Assembly (NCBI GenBank): GCA_020740775.1
Contig: JAHEWK010000017.1
Location: 434,001-498,000 of the forward strand
Length of the DNA stretch: 64,000 bases
Source of the DNA: Ilyonectria destructans
Taxonomy: Eukaryota > Ascomycota > Sordariomycetes > Hypocreales > Nectriaceae
Reading direction: 5' to 3'
Of the stretch, positions 24,186 to 34,778 are shown piece by piece. Under the pieces are notes generated by a model, which had not been told where the DNA came from, ran no database searches, and was given only the letters and a program-made list of their open reading frames with translations. The position numbers and the translations under genes are program-made. How positions within the stretch are numbered: the first letter of the stretch is position 1; every line of letters begins with the position of its first letter.

Positions 24186-25831
24186 GGCTTGGATTCGCTA
24201 TTGATGGCGCGTAAGGCATCCTAGGGACTTCTGGGATGAGGCCCAGAGGCCTTGTCATTAATATGGACAAACACCCGTGACAGAGACGCATCGCTATCTA
24301 CTGTTGCGCGTCGAGGCGGCTTATCACGTACAATATTTCTACATTGGGTTACGAGAAGGTCTTATCGCGGATCCATGCAGTATTCTGTCCCAGGGTAGCC
24401 TGATTGAGAGACGGCATTGGATCGGTTAGTCTGGGCGCCAGGATCATGTTATTTCCGGCTCATAAAGCCATGTTATCCGAGTACCGTGGATTGGCGTTGA
24501 TTGGTTCGGCGGTAATTCCACAAATCGTATCGCACAGGCAAATCGGGCTTCTCTAGGGTAGGTCAGGCTGGGTTGAGCCAGAAAGGGTCGGATCATGCCA
24601 TGAGATGCAACACCAACTACGTTATGTCTAACCTTTCAGATCTCACCAGTCATCGTATTGGGAACATATATTATGTCTTTCAATTTGGTGGCTTTCTATC
24701 GACTGAAGATAGCCTGGCATAGCACGTATCGGTGTATCTTGAGATAGCGTCGTTCGTTTTTACCGTTTTGGGAAATGCCTGAATCAAAGACTCTACCTCC
24801 CTCCCTCACACAAAGCTAAACTGAGCTTTCGCGCCATTAAACTATAGTCATTCACACCAAGATGCAAGTAGCTAGGGCATGGACGCAGCCGAGTTTTCAA
24901 CGAGCCCAATTGCTGCATTACGGCAGTGCCATTCAGTCAGCGGTCACAACGTACTGTATTCTCTCAATACCCAAATTGGCACACTCTAGCGTCACAAGTT
25001 CTGACTTTTTAGCGAGTGACAGACCGTCAACTTAGATTACTTCGGCAAGCTCAGTCAGCAGCACGTGATCAGTATCGACGCTAAGCTATGCCAATTTGTT
25101 GAGAGAATACCGTACACTCTTTTCGGGGACCAAACACGGTGTTAGACAATGAGCCCGAAAGAGGCCGAGTAGCTTCCATACAGCTATCTTCGCTTGTTCG
25201 TGGTATAAGCCAGGTCGCTTAGACTACCATCGTTTCCGCGTCGGTTTCGTCTTGCGCGCTTGATGTTAGATTGGGCGTGTGGGCGTGACGGAGACCTCCC
25301 TAGGTCTCCGAGCCACCAGCATCTGCTGCCTGATCTCGTCACGGGGCCATCTCGAGGCCTAGGCGGTATGGGGTTTTAGAATCTATTGTGCACTCGTCTC
25401 TGACTTGGACATTATTTTTCACGTGCAATGGCAAATTGTTTTCGCCCCAAAGAAAATGGATTCAGAGTCTATGGAACGATAAAATTGAACTCCTGACCGG
25501 CGTGTGGTCAAATAAATAAGGGCATAGAAAGATCCATAACTATGCTGGCAAGTAAACACGATATGCGTGATACCAGCTTGAAGTTAAGAACGTATTGTTC
25601 ATTGCGTATCAGGAGCCGTCTTCGCCCTTGGTGACCTGCGCCGTGTCCGATGGTAAAGAGCAGCCGAGGCAGAGGCTGTCCTGTGCAGACGATTCGCCGT
25701 GAGACGATATCACGGATAGACGAGTGTGGACTCACGCGTGAAGGTAGTGGTGAGGGAGAGGTGCGACGGTATCCAGTCACTAAGAGCCAACCCTCTCGAC
25801 TTGTGTCGTTTTGCGTTTTGAGGCCGTGTTC
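24186..25831. other. 1.6 kb gene-free interval
   Basis: It contains the OPT promoter and the 3' side of the small membrane-protein gene. Frames here are short and two-stranded. It holds an imperfect inverted repeat (24951-25115, listed separately) and a short hairpin near 25292-25311 (GGAGACC / GGTCTCC). Confidence 0.5.
24951..25115. repeat. imperfect inverted repeat, arms about 40 nt
   Basis: The left arm 24951..24993 and the reverse complement of the right arm 25077..25115 share TATTCTCTCAA, then CAAATTGGCA, then TAGCGTC in the same order, with small gaps. The spacer is about 83 nt. This could be a decayed miniature inverted-repeat element or a large hairpin. No clear target-site duplication was identified. 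Confidence 0.5.
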
Positions 25832-26527
25832 CTACGCAAGTGTGTCCCTCTTGCTGGTGGATCCTTCTACGCGCAGGATGTCAAGCAAGACACAGAAGAC
25901 CAAACACACATCTGTTATGGCAGGGAGAATCTGGGCGACGATGGTGACAGGGTCGACGACCAAAAAGGCTGCTGGGATCAAGCACACCATTGTCGTGTAC
26001 ACAGTCGCAGAGAGGTATCGATCGCTCCACCGAGGTTGTTGGAAAATGTCAAATACACACAGCCAGTGCACAAATGTCGACAGGGCCAAGACAAGCAGCA
26101 GAGTCTCGCAGGTATAGAATCGGTGGAATGCGAGAGGCAAGTATATCGGGGGCTGTAGTGTTCGTGGGTCGCATATCTGTGCCGAGATGTGTTTAGCATC
26201 GTCCAAAGAAGCGTAGAACCTGCCCTCGGAGAATCGAATCGATGTACATACAGGAAACTTCGAACATGGTTGACCAGGAGGAACGGCGAACTGCTGTGGA
26301 ATGGCAGCTAACAGCAAGGTGGCTCCGAGAGCTTGGACAACCCGCGATAAGGCCAGGCGAGTAGAATCGATGTCTTGGTGGTGGAACTGTGGTGGAGGAA
26401 ATGTCGGCTGCTTTGTGGCCTCAAATGTAGCGTTGGTAGCATTTCCCTGATCTTCGTTTTGAACCATATGAGCGAGATGGCTTCGACAGTCTTGTCGTGG
26501 CTGCGCAGATACGATGGGGTTTGTCAT
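25832..26527 (-). CDS. small fungal membrane protein, four predicted TM segments
   Basis: One long frame is open throughout, but it contains a strong donor (GTATGT), a branch-like GCTAAAC and a CAG acceptor. I therefore split it into 26527..26252 and 26176..25832. The 75-nt intron keeps frame, so retention would only add 25 residues. The spliced product is 206 aa. The N-terminus is polar (about 60 residues). Then come hydrophobic segments around LALSRVVQALGATLLLAAI, CETLLLVLALSTFVHWLCVF, YTTMVCLIPAAFLVV and TIVAQILPAITDVCLVFCVLL. I do not recognise the family. Similar small four-helix membrane proteins are common in fungi and mostly uncharacterised. Confidence 0.6.
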   Translation of the reverse strand: MTNPIVSAQPRQDCRSHLAHMVQNEDQGNATNATFEATKQPTFPPPQFHHQDIDSTRLALSRVVQALGATLLLAAIPQQFAVPPGQPCSKFPVCTSIRFSEGRFYASLDDAKHISAQICDPRTLQPPIYLPLAFHRFYTCETLLLVLALSTFVHWLCVFDIFQQPRWSDRYLSATVYTTMVCLIPAAFLVVDPVTIVAQILPAITDVCLVFCVLLDILRVEGSTSKRDTLA

Positions 26528-27162
26528 TCCCAGTCAATTCTGGTGCATAATTATTTAGAGATGATTTGCGTTGATCGACTAGAGCAGATGTTATGAGCTG
26601 CGGGGGTCGTGATGGAAGCACTGCTCTTCTCCGACAAAGGCGGGAGATTTGGGCTGAAATGAGTGAAATTGCTGACGTGTTTCAAATTCGGAAGCGATCG
26701 GCAGTAGGCCAAGAGGGGAAGAGATGTTATCCAACCAGACATCGACATGGAGAAAAAGCGACGGCTGAGCCAGCTAAGCCGCCGCCACAAATGTTCGCAA
26801 ATGGTTTGCAAATGGTTCGCAAATGGTTCGCCTGGATCGGCTCCCTCTTATGACCCCTCAATACTACTCCCCCATCCTCACACACCCTGCCCACTCTTCT
26901 TCTGCCCCTTCCATGTCCCCCGGCCTTGTTCGACAAGGCGAATACTGCTAAAGATACCAGCGGACATCCCCTTCTTTTCATTCAGTTCTCAGAACACGCG
27001 AGCTATACTTTGGTCCTGCCACTCCGCTTCACCCAACTCCAACAGAGCCCTTTCTTCACCACGGCGCTTCACTTGTTCTACTCGACGCGAAGTCTAGGAC
27101 AACATCTCTGGTGCGCCATTCAGCACTCTCCGCTGTGTTTTACTACCACCGCGGATACCACC
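26528..27162. other. intergenic with an 11-nt tandem repeat and pyrimidine-rich leader
   Basis: It lies between divergent genes. An 11-mer (ATGGTTCGCAA) is repeated about four times with small changes at about 26789-26832. The following 200 nt are rich in C and T, as in fungal 5' leaders. A longer frame through 26926-27160 is probably untranslated leader. Confidence 0.5.
26789..26832 (+). repeat. short tandem repeat, unit ATGGTTCGCAA
   Basis: Four imperfect head-to-tail copies: ATGTTCGCAA, ATGGTTTGCAA, ATGGTTCGCAA, ATGGTTCGCCT. Confidence 0.75.
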
Positions 27163-27692
27163 ATGCTTGCCGGCCCGTTGCCCCTCCTGATCAACTTTTG
27201 CTGTCCAATTCTGTCCCTCCTGGCCCAAAGTCAACAGGAGGCGGTACCTGGAGCATCGGCAGCGTCTGGATTGTACAGTTGCCTCCCTCTTCCTTCTATG
27301 CGTATCCCTGACTCAAATAGCTTGCTCGGTGTCTGGGGTCTCACGGGCTTCGGCCTTCTCTTTGTCCACCGAAAGCTCCTTGTTGAGTACGTTGACCTCG
27401 GTTTCATACATCACATAAGCTCCTGATTTAATCTATCATTAGACGCCATTTGCAAATCATCATTTTCAGTATCATCTGCGCCATTTCCCTTGCTGCGTGT
27501 CGTCTGTCGCTGACAGAGGCCATTCGTTTGGTTCCCTCCGTCACAACGGTTGGCGAGTTTTTGCTCATCTGTCACGAGCGAACCAGACAACAAGAGCGAC
27601 AAGATAGTCTCCCACAGCATAGTTTAGGATCGACTCCTCCCGTGTCTCCCACAGCTCGTCCAGGATCGGATCTCGCGACTCCTACATTATAG
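27163..27692 (+). CDS. candidate small membrane protein (two exons)
   Basis: Exons 27163..27386 and 27443..27692 join in phase over a 56-nt intron (donor GTACGT, acceptor TAG) to give 157 aa. Exon 1 begins with a signal-like hydrophobic run (LLINFCCPILSLLA). A second hydrophobic stretch is SLLGVWGLTGFGLLFVHRKL. After the join comes IIIFSIICAISLAACRLSL and a polar C-terminus ending in a TAG just before 27693. I do not recognise it. It lies 30 nt upstream of the start chosen for the EST1/SMG7-like gene, so it may instead be an upstream frame in that gene's leader. The consistent splice phase and hydrophobic pattern favour a gene, but support is modest. Confidence 0.45.
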
Positions 27693-27722
27693 TTCAAGAC
27701 GATCCTCATTCCAACCGAAATC

Positions 27723-29651
27723 ATGGACTTCACCAAAAGATGGGTGACCCATTTGCGGAATCGCCCACGAGAGGTCTCTGTCCTTGTCCTTTTTTGCCCT
27801 CTTTGCAAATCTGAGCTCCCCAATATGGACGAAGAATTCTTCCGCTCGCATGTCCACGAAGACCGGGACTCACATGCCTGCTGGGACTCCGACGAGGATA
27901 TCGATAATGCTTTTAGACGTATCATGTCTACAGAACCGTGAGTCCACACCGCTCGAAACCAGCATCATGTCTGACTCTCTTTTAGGCGACTGGAAACTCA
28001 ACATCCGGATCGACCCCACAAACGCCGCGAACTGGGAAAACTCGATGACCCAAAGACAGACACAGATCATGACAGGTCTAACTCCGATCCCGAAGACGAC
28101 CAGGGCCGATCCTTCAAGAAACGCTCCTCCACTGAGTCAGCCGGGCATCAGCCAGTCTGCTCGACACCCCTCGCATCGAGTATCCGCTCCCGCGCCCGTT
28201 TAAGCAACCCGGGGGACAACTTCGACCGGGACCCTAAGAATTCTTTCGGCCGACAATTGTGGACGGAGGGCGGTCAAGGTGACGGTCAGAGAATCCCTCA
28301 GAGCCGCCCCGTTCCACCGGCGCCCAGATCACCACCAGGACAAACAACGCGAAGCCCACCCCGACCACGCCCCCACGTCAATGAAGCTGAGCCTGTAATC
28401 CAGGTGATGCTCCAACCAGAACCCAGGCCAATCTCCCAAGACCAGCTTGTTGCCGAGGTCAAGGGCATCTATGCCGGTCTAGTCATGGTCGAGACCAAGT
28501 GCATAGAAGTCAACAATACCCAGTCATCCAATTCCGACGCAAATAAGCTCAATGACGAACAATGGCAGGCTTTGATCGCTCTCCATCGCACGCTACTGCA
28601 TGAGCATCACGATTTCTTTCTTGCCAGTCAGCACCCATCGGCTAGCATGCCACTTCGTCGCCTTGCGTCCAAGTATGCTATGCCCGCTCGGATGTGGAGG
28701 CATGGGATTCACAGCTTTCTTGAGTTGCTCCGTCACCGACTACCGGAATCCCTCGAGCATATGTTGACTTTCCTGCACCTCGCCTACAGTATGATGGCAC
28801 TACTCTATGAGACTGTACCGGCTTTTGAGGATACGTGGATTGAATGCCTAGGCGATCTTGGCCGTTATCGTATGGCGATCGAGGATGACGATATCAAGGA
28901 CCGAGAAATCTGGACTGGGGTAAGTCGGCATTGGTACAGTAAGGGCTTGGACAAATCTCCGACAACTGGTCGCTTATATCACCACTTGGCGATCCTGGCT
29001 AGGCCCAATGCCTTACAGCAGCTACACTACTACGCCAAGTCACTGTGTGTACCGATACTATTTCTTAGTGCAAGGGAAAGCGTTATGACCCTCTTTAACC
29101 CTGTCTTGGATTCCGATCTGCGTCACCCATCAGAAGTCGGTACCAACTTTGTCCGGGTGTATGCATCCAACGTGCTTATGAGAGCCATCTTCCACGAGCC
29201 AGACATGGCCGACATTCCCATGGACGGCACCTATGCACTCGAGCCGGATCCTAACGACAATGACAAACACTGTCATCGCATTATTGCTTTCTATCTTTCA
29301 TCGAAAGGGAAATTCCGCGCCATTTGTAACCAAAACGGTTGCCCACCATTGAGTCCCTGGCACCCGAACCACACCTCCGACCGCAACATCGGACAGTTGC
29401 TGAATCATGATCACACAAATGACCCCTCAACCAGCAGGCTACCTCGACAAGGCCTGTCCAGTATCTTCATTGAATTGATTTGGCTCTTGATCTGGAGCTC
29501 GTCCCTCGCTGGCTGTGTTTCCGCCTGGCTAAGCGGAGCAGGAGCGAAAGGAGTGTCGACTTGCCGACGATACTGGAAACGATGGAATGTGGATGGCCAT
29601 GGTTTAGGCATCACATTACGGATGGAGGCTATGGAGTTTGACTGCTACTAG
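27723..29651 (+). CDS. EST1/SMG7-like protein (DNA/RNA-binding domain family)
   Basis: Two exons, 27723..27937 and 27986..29651, with a 48-nt intron give 626 aa. The N-terminus includes CPLCKSELPNMDEEFFRSHV, a possible zinc-binding C-X2-C element, followed by a basic, Pro/Ser/Arg-rich disordered stretch (about 75-215). The core from VKGIYAGLVMVETKCIEV resembles the fungal EST1/SMG7 helical-repeat region: LIALHRTLLHEHHDFFLASQ, ARMWRHGIHSFLELLRHRLP, YETVPAFEDTWIECLGDLGRYRMAI, DREIWTGVSRHWYSK, TTGRLYHHLAILARPNALQQLHYY. In known members this fold takes part in telomerase or nonsense-mediated decay factors, but these fungal paralogues are mostly uncharacterised. A strongly hydrophobic segment near the C-terminus (SSIFIELIWLLIWSSSLAGC) is unusual for a nuclear or cytosolic family and may anchor the protein to a membrane. 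Confidence 0.8.
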
Positions 29652-30281
29652 CTTGGGCCAACGCCCCACGTCAGTTGCAGACACCAGACTCGAGAAGGCT
29701 CGCCTGCAGGGTCGCGTACTATATTGGATCATCATCCCTCAAGGGATTGACGCTTGCCGAGATCCATCTCGGCGACAACACGAATGGGAGATTAGAGAGA
29801 AAACTATCAAAAACTAAACAATACCATTAACTTCTAACAAATTATGCATTGAGATCATTCATGAGTTGTGACTTTCGTGGCGAAGCAGCCGTATTTATTT
29901 AATTTCTAGAAGCCTTCATTACTGAACCGGTAGACTGAAAACGATTCCGGTTTCACCTCCTGCCTGTGGGAATAACAGGAGAATGCTCCCGCCTATGAGA
30001 CGACCAGCAAGGTGCTCGGCAAATGGTGTCGATCAATCGGTGAATGACTCATGACCGGCCGACGCTAACCTTGATTGTGACAATGAGACTCTGTGATGGA
30101 GTTCCGATTCGTCCGTTCGCCAAACTCCAGCCCGTGTTTCCAAGCATAAGCCACGATGATCGGGAATAAAATGCAGGACCCATCCAGTCAATTCCGAAAA
30201 TATACTAAAGTCAAGTCACATCATAAGGGCTTCGATGATTTTATACCGATAATTTCACCCAAATTCTTCGCATCATTCACA
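29652..30281. other. intergenic, promoter of the alpha/beta hydrolase
   Basis: No gene recognised. An in-frame upstream ATG for the next gene exists at 30156, but the added 42 residues are polar and look like translated leader. Confidence 0.4.
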
Positions 30282-31196
30282 ATGCCTGCTCACGGCTTTT
30301 TGCAGTATATCAAGCTGAAGATCATCGCCTCCTTGATTCGCCTCCTCAACTATATCGGCACGCGCTCTCAATTCAAGCCGTCTGCAACGTGCAATCGCAA
30401 AGCAGCGCGCATCCCGTCCCGCGATCTCAAACGATTTATAGACGCTTGGATCTACTACCCTCCGAATTACAACGAAAGCGAGCCGCGAGGACTCGTCATC
30501 AACTGGCATGGAGGCGGCTATATTATGCCAAACCTGGGCATGGATCATCCGTTCTGCGAGAGGATCGCCCGCGAGAGCAATATTCTCGTCTTGGACGCAG
30601 ATTACCGTAAAGGACCCGAGCATCCTTTCCCAGGGGCTGTTGAAGATGCCGAAGACACCCTGAGATGGGTCGAGAGCCAGCCGCGCCTCTTCGACCTCGA
30701 CCGGGTCGCTCTATCTGGATTCAGTTCGGGCGCAAACCTGGCACTCGTCGCGTCCTCTGAATTGAGGCGCGAGTTCAAAAATATCAATATCAAGGCTGTG
30801 TATCCATTCTACCCCGGCGTCGATTTCACCATCGCTCCCGAGGACAAATCGGTTCCGGAACCCATTTTGCCGCTGCCCGTCTTCGCACAGCACGTTTTTA
30901 CCGACAGCTATATTCCCCGGCTCGAGGACCGAACGTCACCCAGAGCTTCTCCAATGTTTGCCGAAGTGTCATCGTTTCCCGCGCGTATTCTCCTCTTTGT
31001 CTGCTCTGGAGATATCCTGGCTCCCGAAGCAGAGGTCTTTGGGCAGAAGCTGGAGCGGGCCGGCTGTGGCATCGAGGTCGTGAAAGTGGAAGGGGCTGCG
31101 CACGGATTCGACAAGACCAATCCTCGCGTCTTCAAGCCTGAAGCAAGAGAAATGGCATATTCAAAGGTGGTCCAGAGTCTGAACGGTGTAATGTAA
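30282..31196 (+). CDS. alpha/beta hydrolase fold-3 (HSL-like esterase)
   Basis: A single exon gives 304 aa from ATG 30282. That start gives a hydrophobic N-terminal helix (GFLQYIKLKIIASLIRLLNYI), perhaps a membrane anchor. Fold-3 landmarks: oxyanion motif HGGGY (76-80), DADYRKGPEHPFPGAVED, nucleophile in GFSSG (Ser about 148), Asp in CSGDILAPE and His in GAAHGFD. The triad is complete. These enzymes hydrolyse short acyl esters, lactones or xenobiotic esters. The substrate cannot be told from the sequence. It stands alone between unrelated genes. Confidence 0.88.
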   Translation: MPAHGFLQYIKLKIIASLIRLLNYIGTRSQFKPSATCNRKAARIPSRDLKRFIDAWIYYPPNYNESEPRGLVINWHGGGYIMPNLGMDHPFCERIARESNILVLDADYRKGPEHPFPGAVEDAEDTLRWVESQPRLFDLDRVALSGFSSGANLALVASSELRREFKNINIKAVYPFYPGVDFTIAPEDKSVPEPILPLPVFAQHVFTDSYIPRLEDRTSPRASPMFAEVSSFPARILLFVCSGDILAPEAEVFGQKLERAGCGIEVVKVEGAAHGFDKTNPRVFKPEAREMAYSKVVQSLNGVM

Positions 31197-31996
31197 ACGG
31201 AACGTCTTTCAAATATCCGATAGCATTGTAAAATAATTTGTAGCGTAAGAGTGATTGGAATATTTATTTACATAGGTAAAAAGACCTGAAAAGTTCGTCG
31301 GCATCTAATGTCAAAACAACATAATTATCCTACGAGTATCAAGTGACAACCACCAAGATCCCCTGACTCAAAGGTTGCAGCTGTAGGGTAAGGGATTGGC
31401 TCATGGTTGGATCTATCGCCCCACACAGCCGCATCATGGACTATTTATAGCACGAACTCTTCAATTAAAGCTAATAGCGGTAGCGAATATATTAATCGCA
31501 GATTTTTTCCATAAGCTCTGAGTGGATAGTTCGGAGGCTTCGGAGGGCCTCCCGAAAATCGGGATCAAACCCGGACTCCAGGTGAAGATAGCGGCATCAT
31601 CCCGATTTGAGGCTCCACCCATGGCCCACTCAATCTTGGAGCTCCGGACGCTCTCAGTCTTATCTTACATCCATTGAGAAACCTCGGAGCATTCTTCCGG
31701 AGCTTTCAAAAATCTTGTGGCGACTCACGGTAGCACGAGTGACGAGTCAGAGCTCCATCACCGGTATAGGATGTGGATTCTAACTAGCTCTGAGGCAAAG
31801 CAATCGGTCCTTTCGTTTGAGAACGAGGGATGAGATGTTTCGCCCGATCTCGGCACCAGACTACAAACACGCACCGAACCCTGTGATAAGGAATGAAAAT
31901 TTGCGATATCTCAACATTTAAAAGACATCCGTAGTCGCATGAATTGAGAACTTGCACTTGATTATCTAGAATTCTTTGACGCAAATACTAAGCACA
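31197..31996. other. intergenic, nothing recognised
   Basis: 800 nt with AT-rich flanks and a middle part (about 31530-31720) rich in CGG/CCG triplets and short GC palindromes such as CCCGAAAATCGGG. That part may contain regulator sites. A tRNA was considered and rejected. Confidence 0.4.
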
Positions 31997-33089
31997 ATGG
32001 AACAAACTCGCAAGGTTGGCTGGGTAAGATATCCTGTTTGAACTGTGTAAGAAATCCCATTAAGAACATTTATCACAGTACGGTCTGGGCTCTATGGGGC
32101 TATTTATGGCTCTGAACCTCCATAACAAGCTTAAATCCCAAGGCACATCACTCACGTACTCAAATCGCACCCTTTCCAAAGGCGAAGTCCTCTCTCAAGA
32201 AGGAGCGCAGCCTAAGAATGGCATTACTGAGCTGGCTCGAGAATGTGATGACATTTTTCTCATGGTGAGTACTGGAACCGAATTCATTGTTTGCGGCTGC
32301 TAATTCGCTTCCAGGTCTCGACCGACGCAGTTCTCAAAGGCTTAATCGGTGAGATGCTGGAATCAGATGTTGATCTGAAGGGGAAAACAGTGATCGATTG
32401 CTCAACCACACACCCTGATACTGCCACCGAAGTTGCCAGTCTGCTTCAAGCTGCTGGGGCAGAATTTGTGGCTTCCCCAGTATTCGGAGCGAACACTGTC
32501 GCCCAGGCAGGACGTTTACTGTTTGCCATGGCTGGTAGTCAGGCGGCCATCCAAAGACTAGAGCCCTTGGTTGTTGGTGTAATGGGTCGCAAGATTGTTA
32601 ACATGGGCGAGAATGCCAGAGACTCTGTGCTTCTCAAAGTGACTGGGTAAGTCTCCAACTAGAGCCTCAAACGGAGATGCTAATAATGTTGCAAGTAACG
32701 TTCTTCTGGTCGTGTTCTTGGAAGCGATTGCAGAGACACAAGTTCTCGCTGAAAAGAATGGACTTGGCACTCAAGTAATGGAAGAGGTTATTTTTGAGAA
32801 CTTTGGTCCTGTCCTGGGCGGATACTCTCGCCGGATGACGAGCGGTTCCTATGCGCCCAAGGAGGGCATGGCAGGATTCAGTGTTGCAAATACGATCAAG
32901 GATGCCAAGCACGCTTTACGAATTGCGCAGGACCTAGACGTCAGAATGCCTGCGTTGGATCTTGCCACAAACAATATGCTGAGTGCCAAGGCCTATGGCG
33001 GTGAAAACCTCGATGGAGCTGCGCTGTATGGAGTTTTGCGAAGCCAGTCCGGTCTGCCGTTCTGGTCGAATGAAAGCAGGCAGCAGTAA
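31997..33089 (+). CDS. NAD(P)-dependent beta-hydroxyacid dehydrogenase (6PGDH/HIBADH-like)
   Basis: Four exons (31997..32023, 32079..32264, 32315..32646, 32696..33089) give 312 aa. The first exon encodes only nine residues and ends in the middle of the Rossmann start: VGW joins YGLGSMG, giving the G-x-G-x-x-G dinucleotide motif. Other landmarks are CDDIFLMVSTD, DCSTTHPDTATEV (the DxSTxxP substrate-binding motif), FVASPVFGANTVAQAG and the catalytic-region Lys in LLKVTGN with the following Asn. This fits the 3-hydroxyisobutyrate dehydrogenase, glyoxylate reductase and tartronate semialdehyde reductase family. The enzyme is probably cytosolic or peroxisomal. It lies beside pectin-related genes but I see no proof that it belongs with them. 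Confidence 0.9.
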
Positions 33090-33424
33090 TGGCTCAAAAA
33101 CTTCCCACTGCTTGGTTCTAGAATGGTACTTACGGCTTAGAGGCGCATATAAACTCTGAATTGAATTATGGAACATTGCGACTGGCGTCATTCTTGAGGG
33201 AGGAACCATGTATATCGAGCTGAGGGTGTGTCAAGTCCCATCTCCTATGACCGAGTAAAACTCCTTGCACACCTAGTCCGAGTTTCTTGAACAAAGGTCC
33301 ACTCTTTAACCGTATCGTTCCTCTCTTCGCGTTGAGATCACATATTTATTGCATCTAATTTTTCGTCTAGCTTTGGGGGATTAAAACGCCAAGTGTATGG
33401 GTGGGAATGAATTGCCTCCAAGCG
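33090..33424. other. convergent 3' intergenic region
   Basis: 335 nt between the dehydrogenase and the pectinesterase 3' ends. No gene seen. Confidence 0.5.
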
Positions 33425-34778
33425 TTAGTTCTTTGGAACCACGGTATGGTCAATCCATCCGGTCTTCCCCAATTTGCCATCCTCGTTCGCAAAGACTTCC
33501 GCCGGCGTATCGTATCCACTGACCCCCTTCCTATCCAAAACAATTGTTCGGTTACTGTTCTTTTCAGCCTCGGGGTCCCATCCAGGGCCAAAATCGCTGT
33601 ACGTTGCCATAAAGGTCTGGTTGTTGAACCTTCCACCGTTCCAGTCAATGTACCCCGCAGGGAGGATACTGGCGTCGAAGTACGTGTTCATGAAGATTGA
33701 GCGGTGTAGTTCATTCCATGGACGGCCGAGGGGACATAGACTCTTGATGTCTGCCGCGATGGTGGCGTTGTCTGCAAGAATTTGTGACTTGGAGATGTAC
33801 GCACCGTACTTATTCTCAAAGGTCGTGTTGGTGCCTAGTGACCAACTGTTATCTTCTGAATCATCGCGAGCTCATGGGTGATGTCATACCTTTCCAGGCG
33901 GTAATTCCACCACCACAGTTGCGAAGGGACAATGTTGACTTTTCAACCCACATCGTGCCATAGCCGTACAGAAAGTCCGTCTGGCCAGCAATGATACTGT
34001 CGTAGAAGAATGCGTTACCCAGTTTACCGATAAAGAGCTATTCTGACCGTTAGCGCTGAGAAAGTCAATTGATGATAGAAAGGAATCATCTACTCACAGT
34101 ATCCTGGTAACTGTAAAGACCACACGAGTAGAAGCCAGCATTGGCTCGACTGATACCCGCTGCGTGCGCTGGACCATCTGCGGCATCGGCTGCATAATTG
34201 CGGAAGTCGATGTTGTAAGCACGGAAATCCTCGCATCCAAATGGGGTTCCATCAGGTACAGGCCAACCCGTCGGCCCAAATCCAGACTTGGATGATTCCC
34301 ACGTTGGTGCAACGGTCAAGACGCTTGTGACAGCATTGTCGACAATCTTTCCAGAGCTGTCGTGGTTTGCCAAGGCCCACGAGACAGTGACTCGATTGCT
34401 GCTGGAAGTGTCGTAGTCGATGTTTGAGTAGCTTTTACCCTTCCATGGGCGATCGCTCACTCCTAAGAGAGTGAGAGGGCCTTGGCGAGTGACATTAAGC
34501 TGTTCGTTGTAGTCACCCGGTGCAATCAGAATGGTGTAGGCGTCTGTGTTATCGGGCAGTGAGAGGATCGCATCTTGGATGCTAGTGAAGTTGGCGACAG
34601 CCGCATCCTTGTTCACGTAGAGAGTGTGCTTCGGACAATCATCCAAGGGGTGGTGCTTGGCAGGCCTCTGACATTTGGCGTATGTTCTCGCAGGGACTTT
34701 GCTCCAGGTGGGATGGGCAGCAATCGTCCAACCCAAAGTCGATATGAGGAAGGACGCGATAATGCCTTGAGGCAACAT
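33425..34778 (-). CDS. secreted pectin methylesterase (CE8)
   Basis: Three exons (34778..34098, 34037..33890, 33834..33425) with introns of 60 and 55 nt give 412 aa. ATG 34778 is chosen because it opens a signal peptide (MLPQGIIASFLISTLGWTIA). The product is a right-handed beta-helix pectinesterase: FTSIQDAILSLPDN, ILIAPGDYNEQLNV, an AFYSCGLYSYQDT-like segment (here GFYSCGLYSYQDT with the oxyanion Gln), the catalytic Asp region ITGQTDFLYG-like (here IIAGQTDFLYGYG) and LGRPWNELHRSIFMNTYF with the conserved Arg-Pro-Trp. It removes methyl esters from homogalacturonan outside the cell, preparing it for lyases. It lies next to the intracellular lyase cluster, which fits a pectin-use locus. Confidence 0.9.

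Noticed and set aside
26926..27426. Long plus-strand frame of 166 codons overlapping the small membrane-protein candidate
   Set aside because: Its first 80 codons lie in a pyrimidine-rich leader with no domain; the ATG at 27163 gives a better signal-like start.
31530..31640. Possible tRNA on the minus strand (GGTTTGATCCC resembles a B box)
   Set aside because: No T-stem, anticodon stem or acceptor stem could be folded around it and no A box was found.
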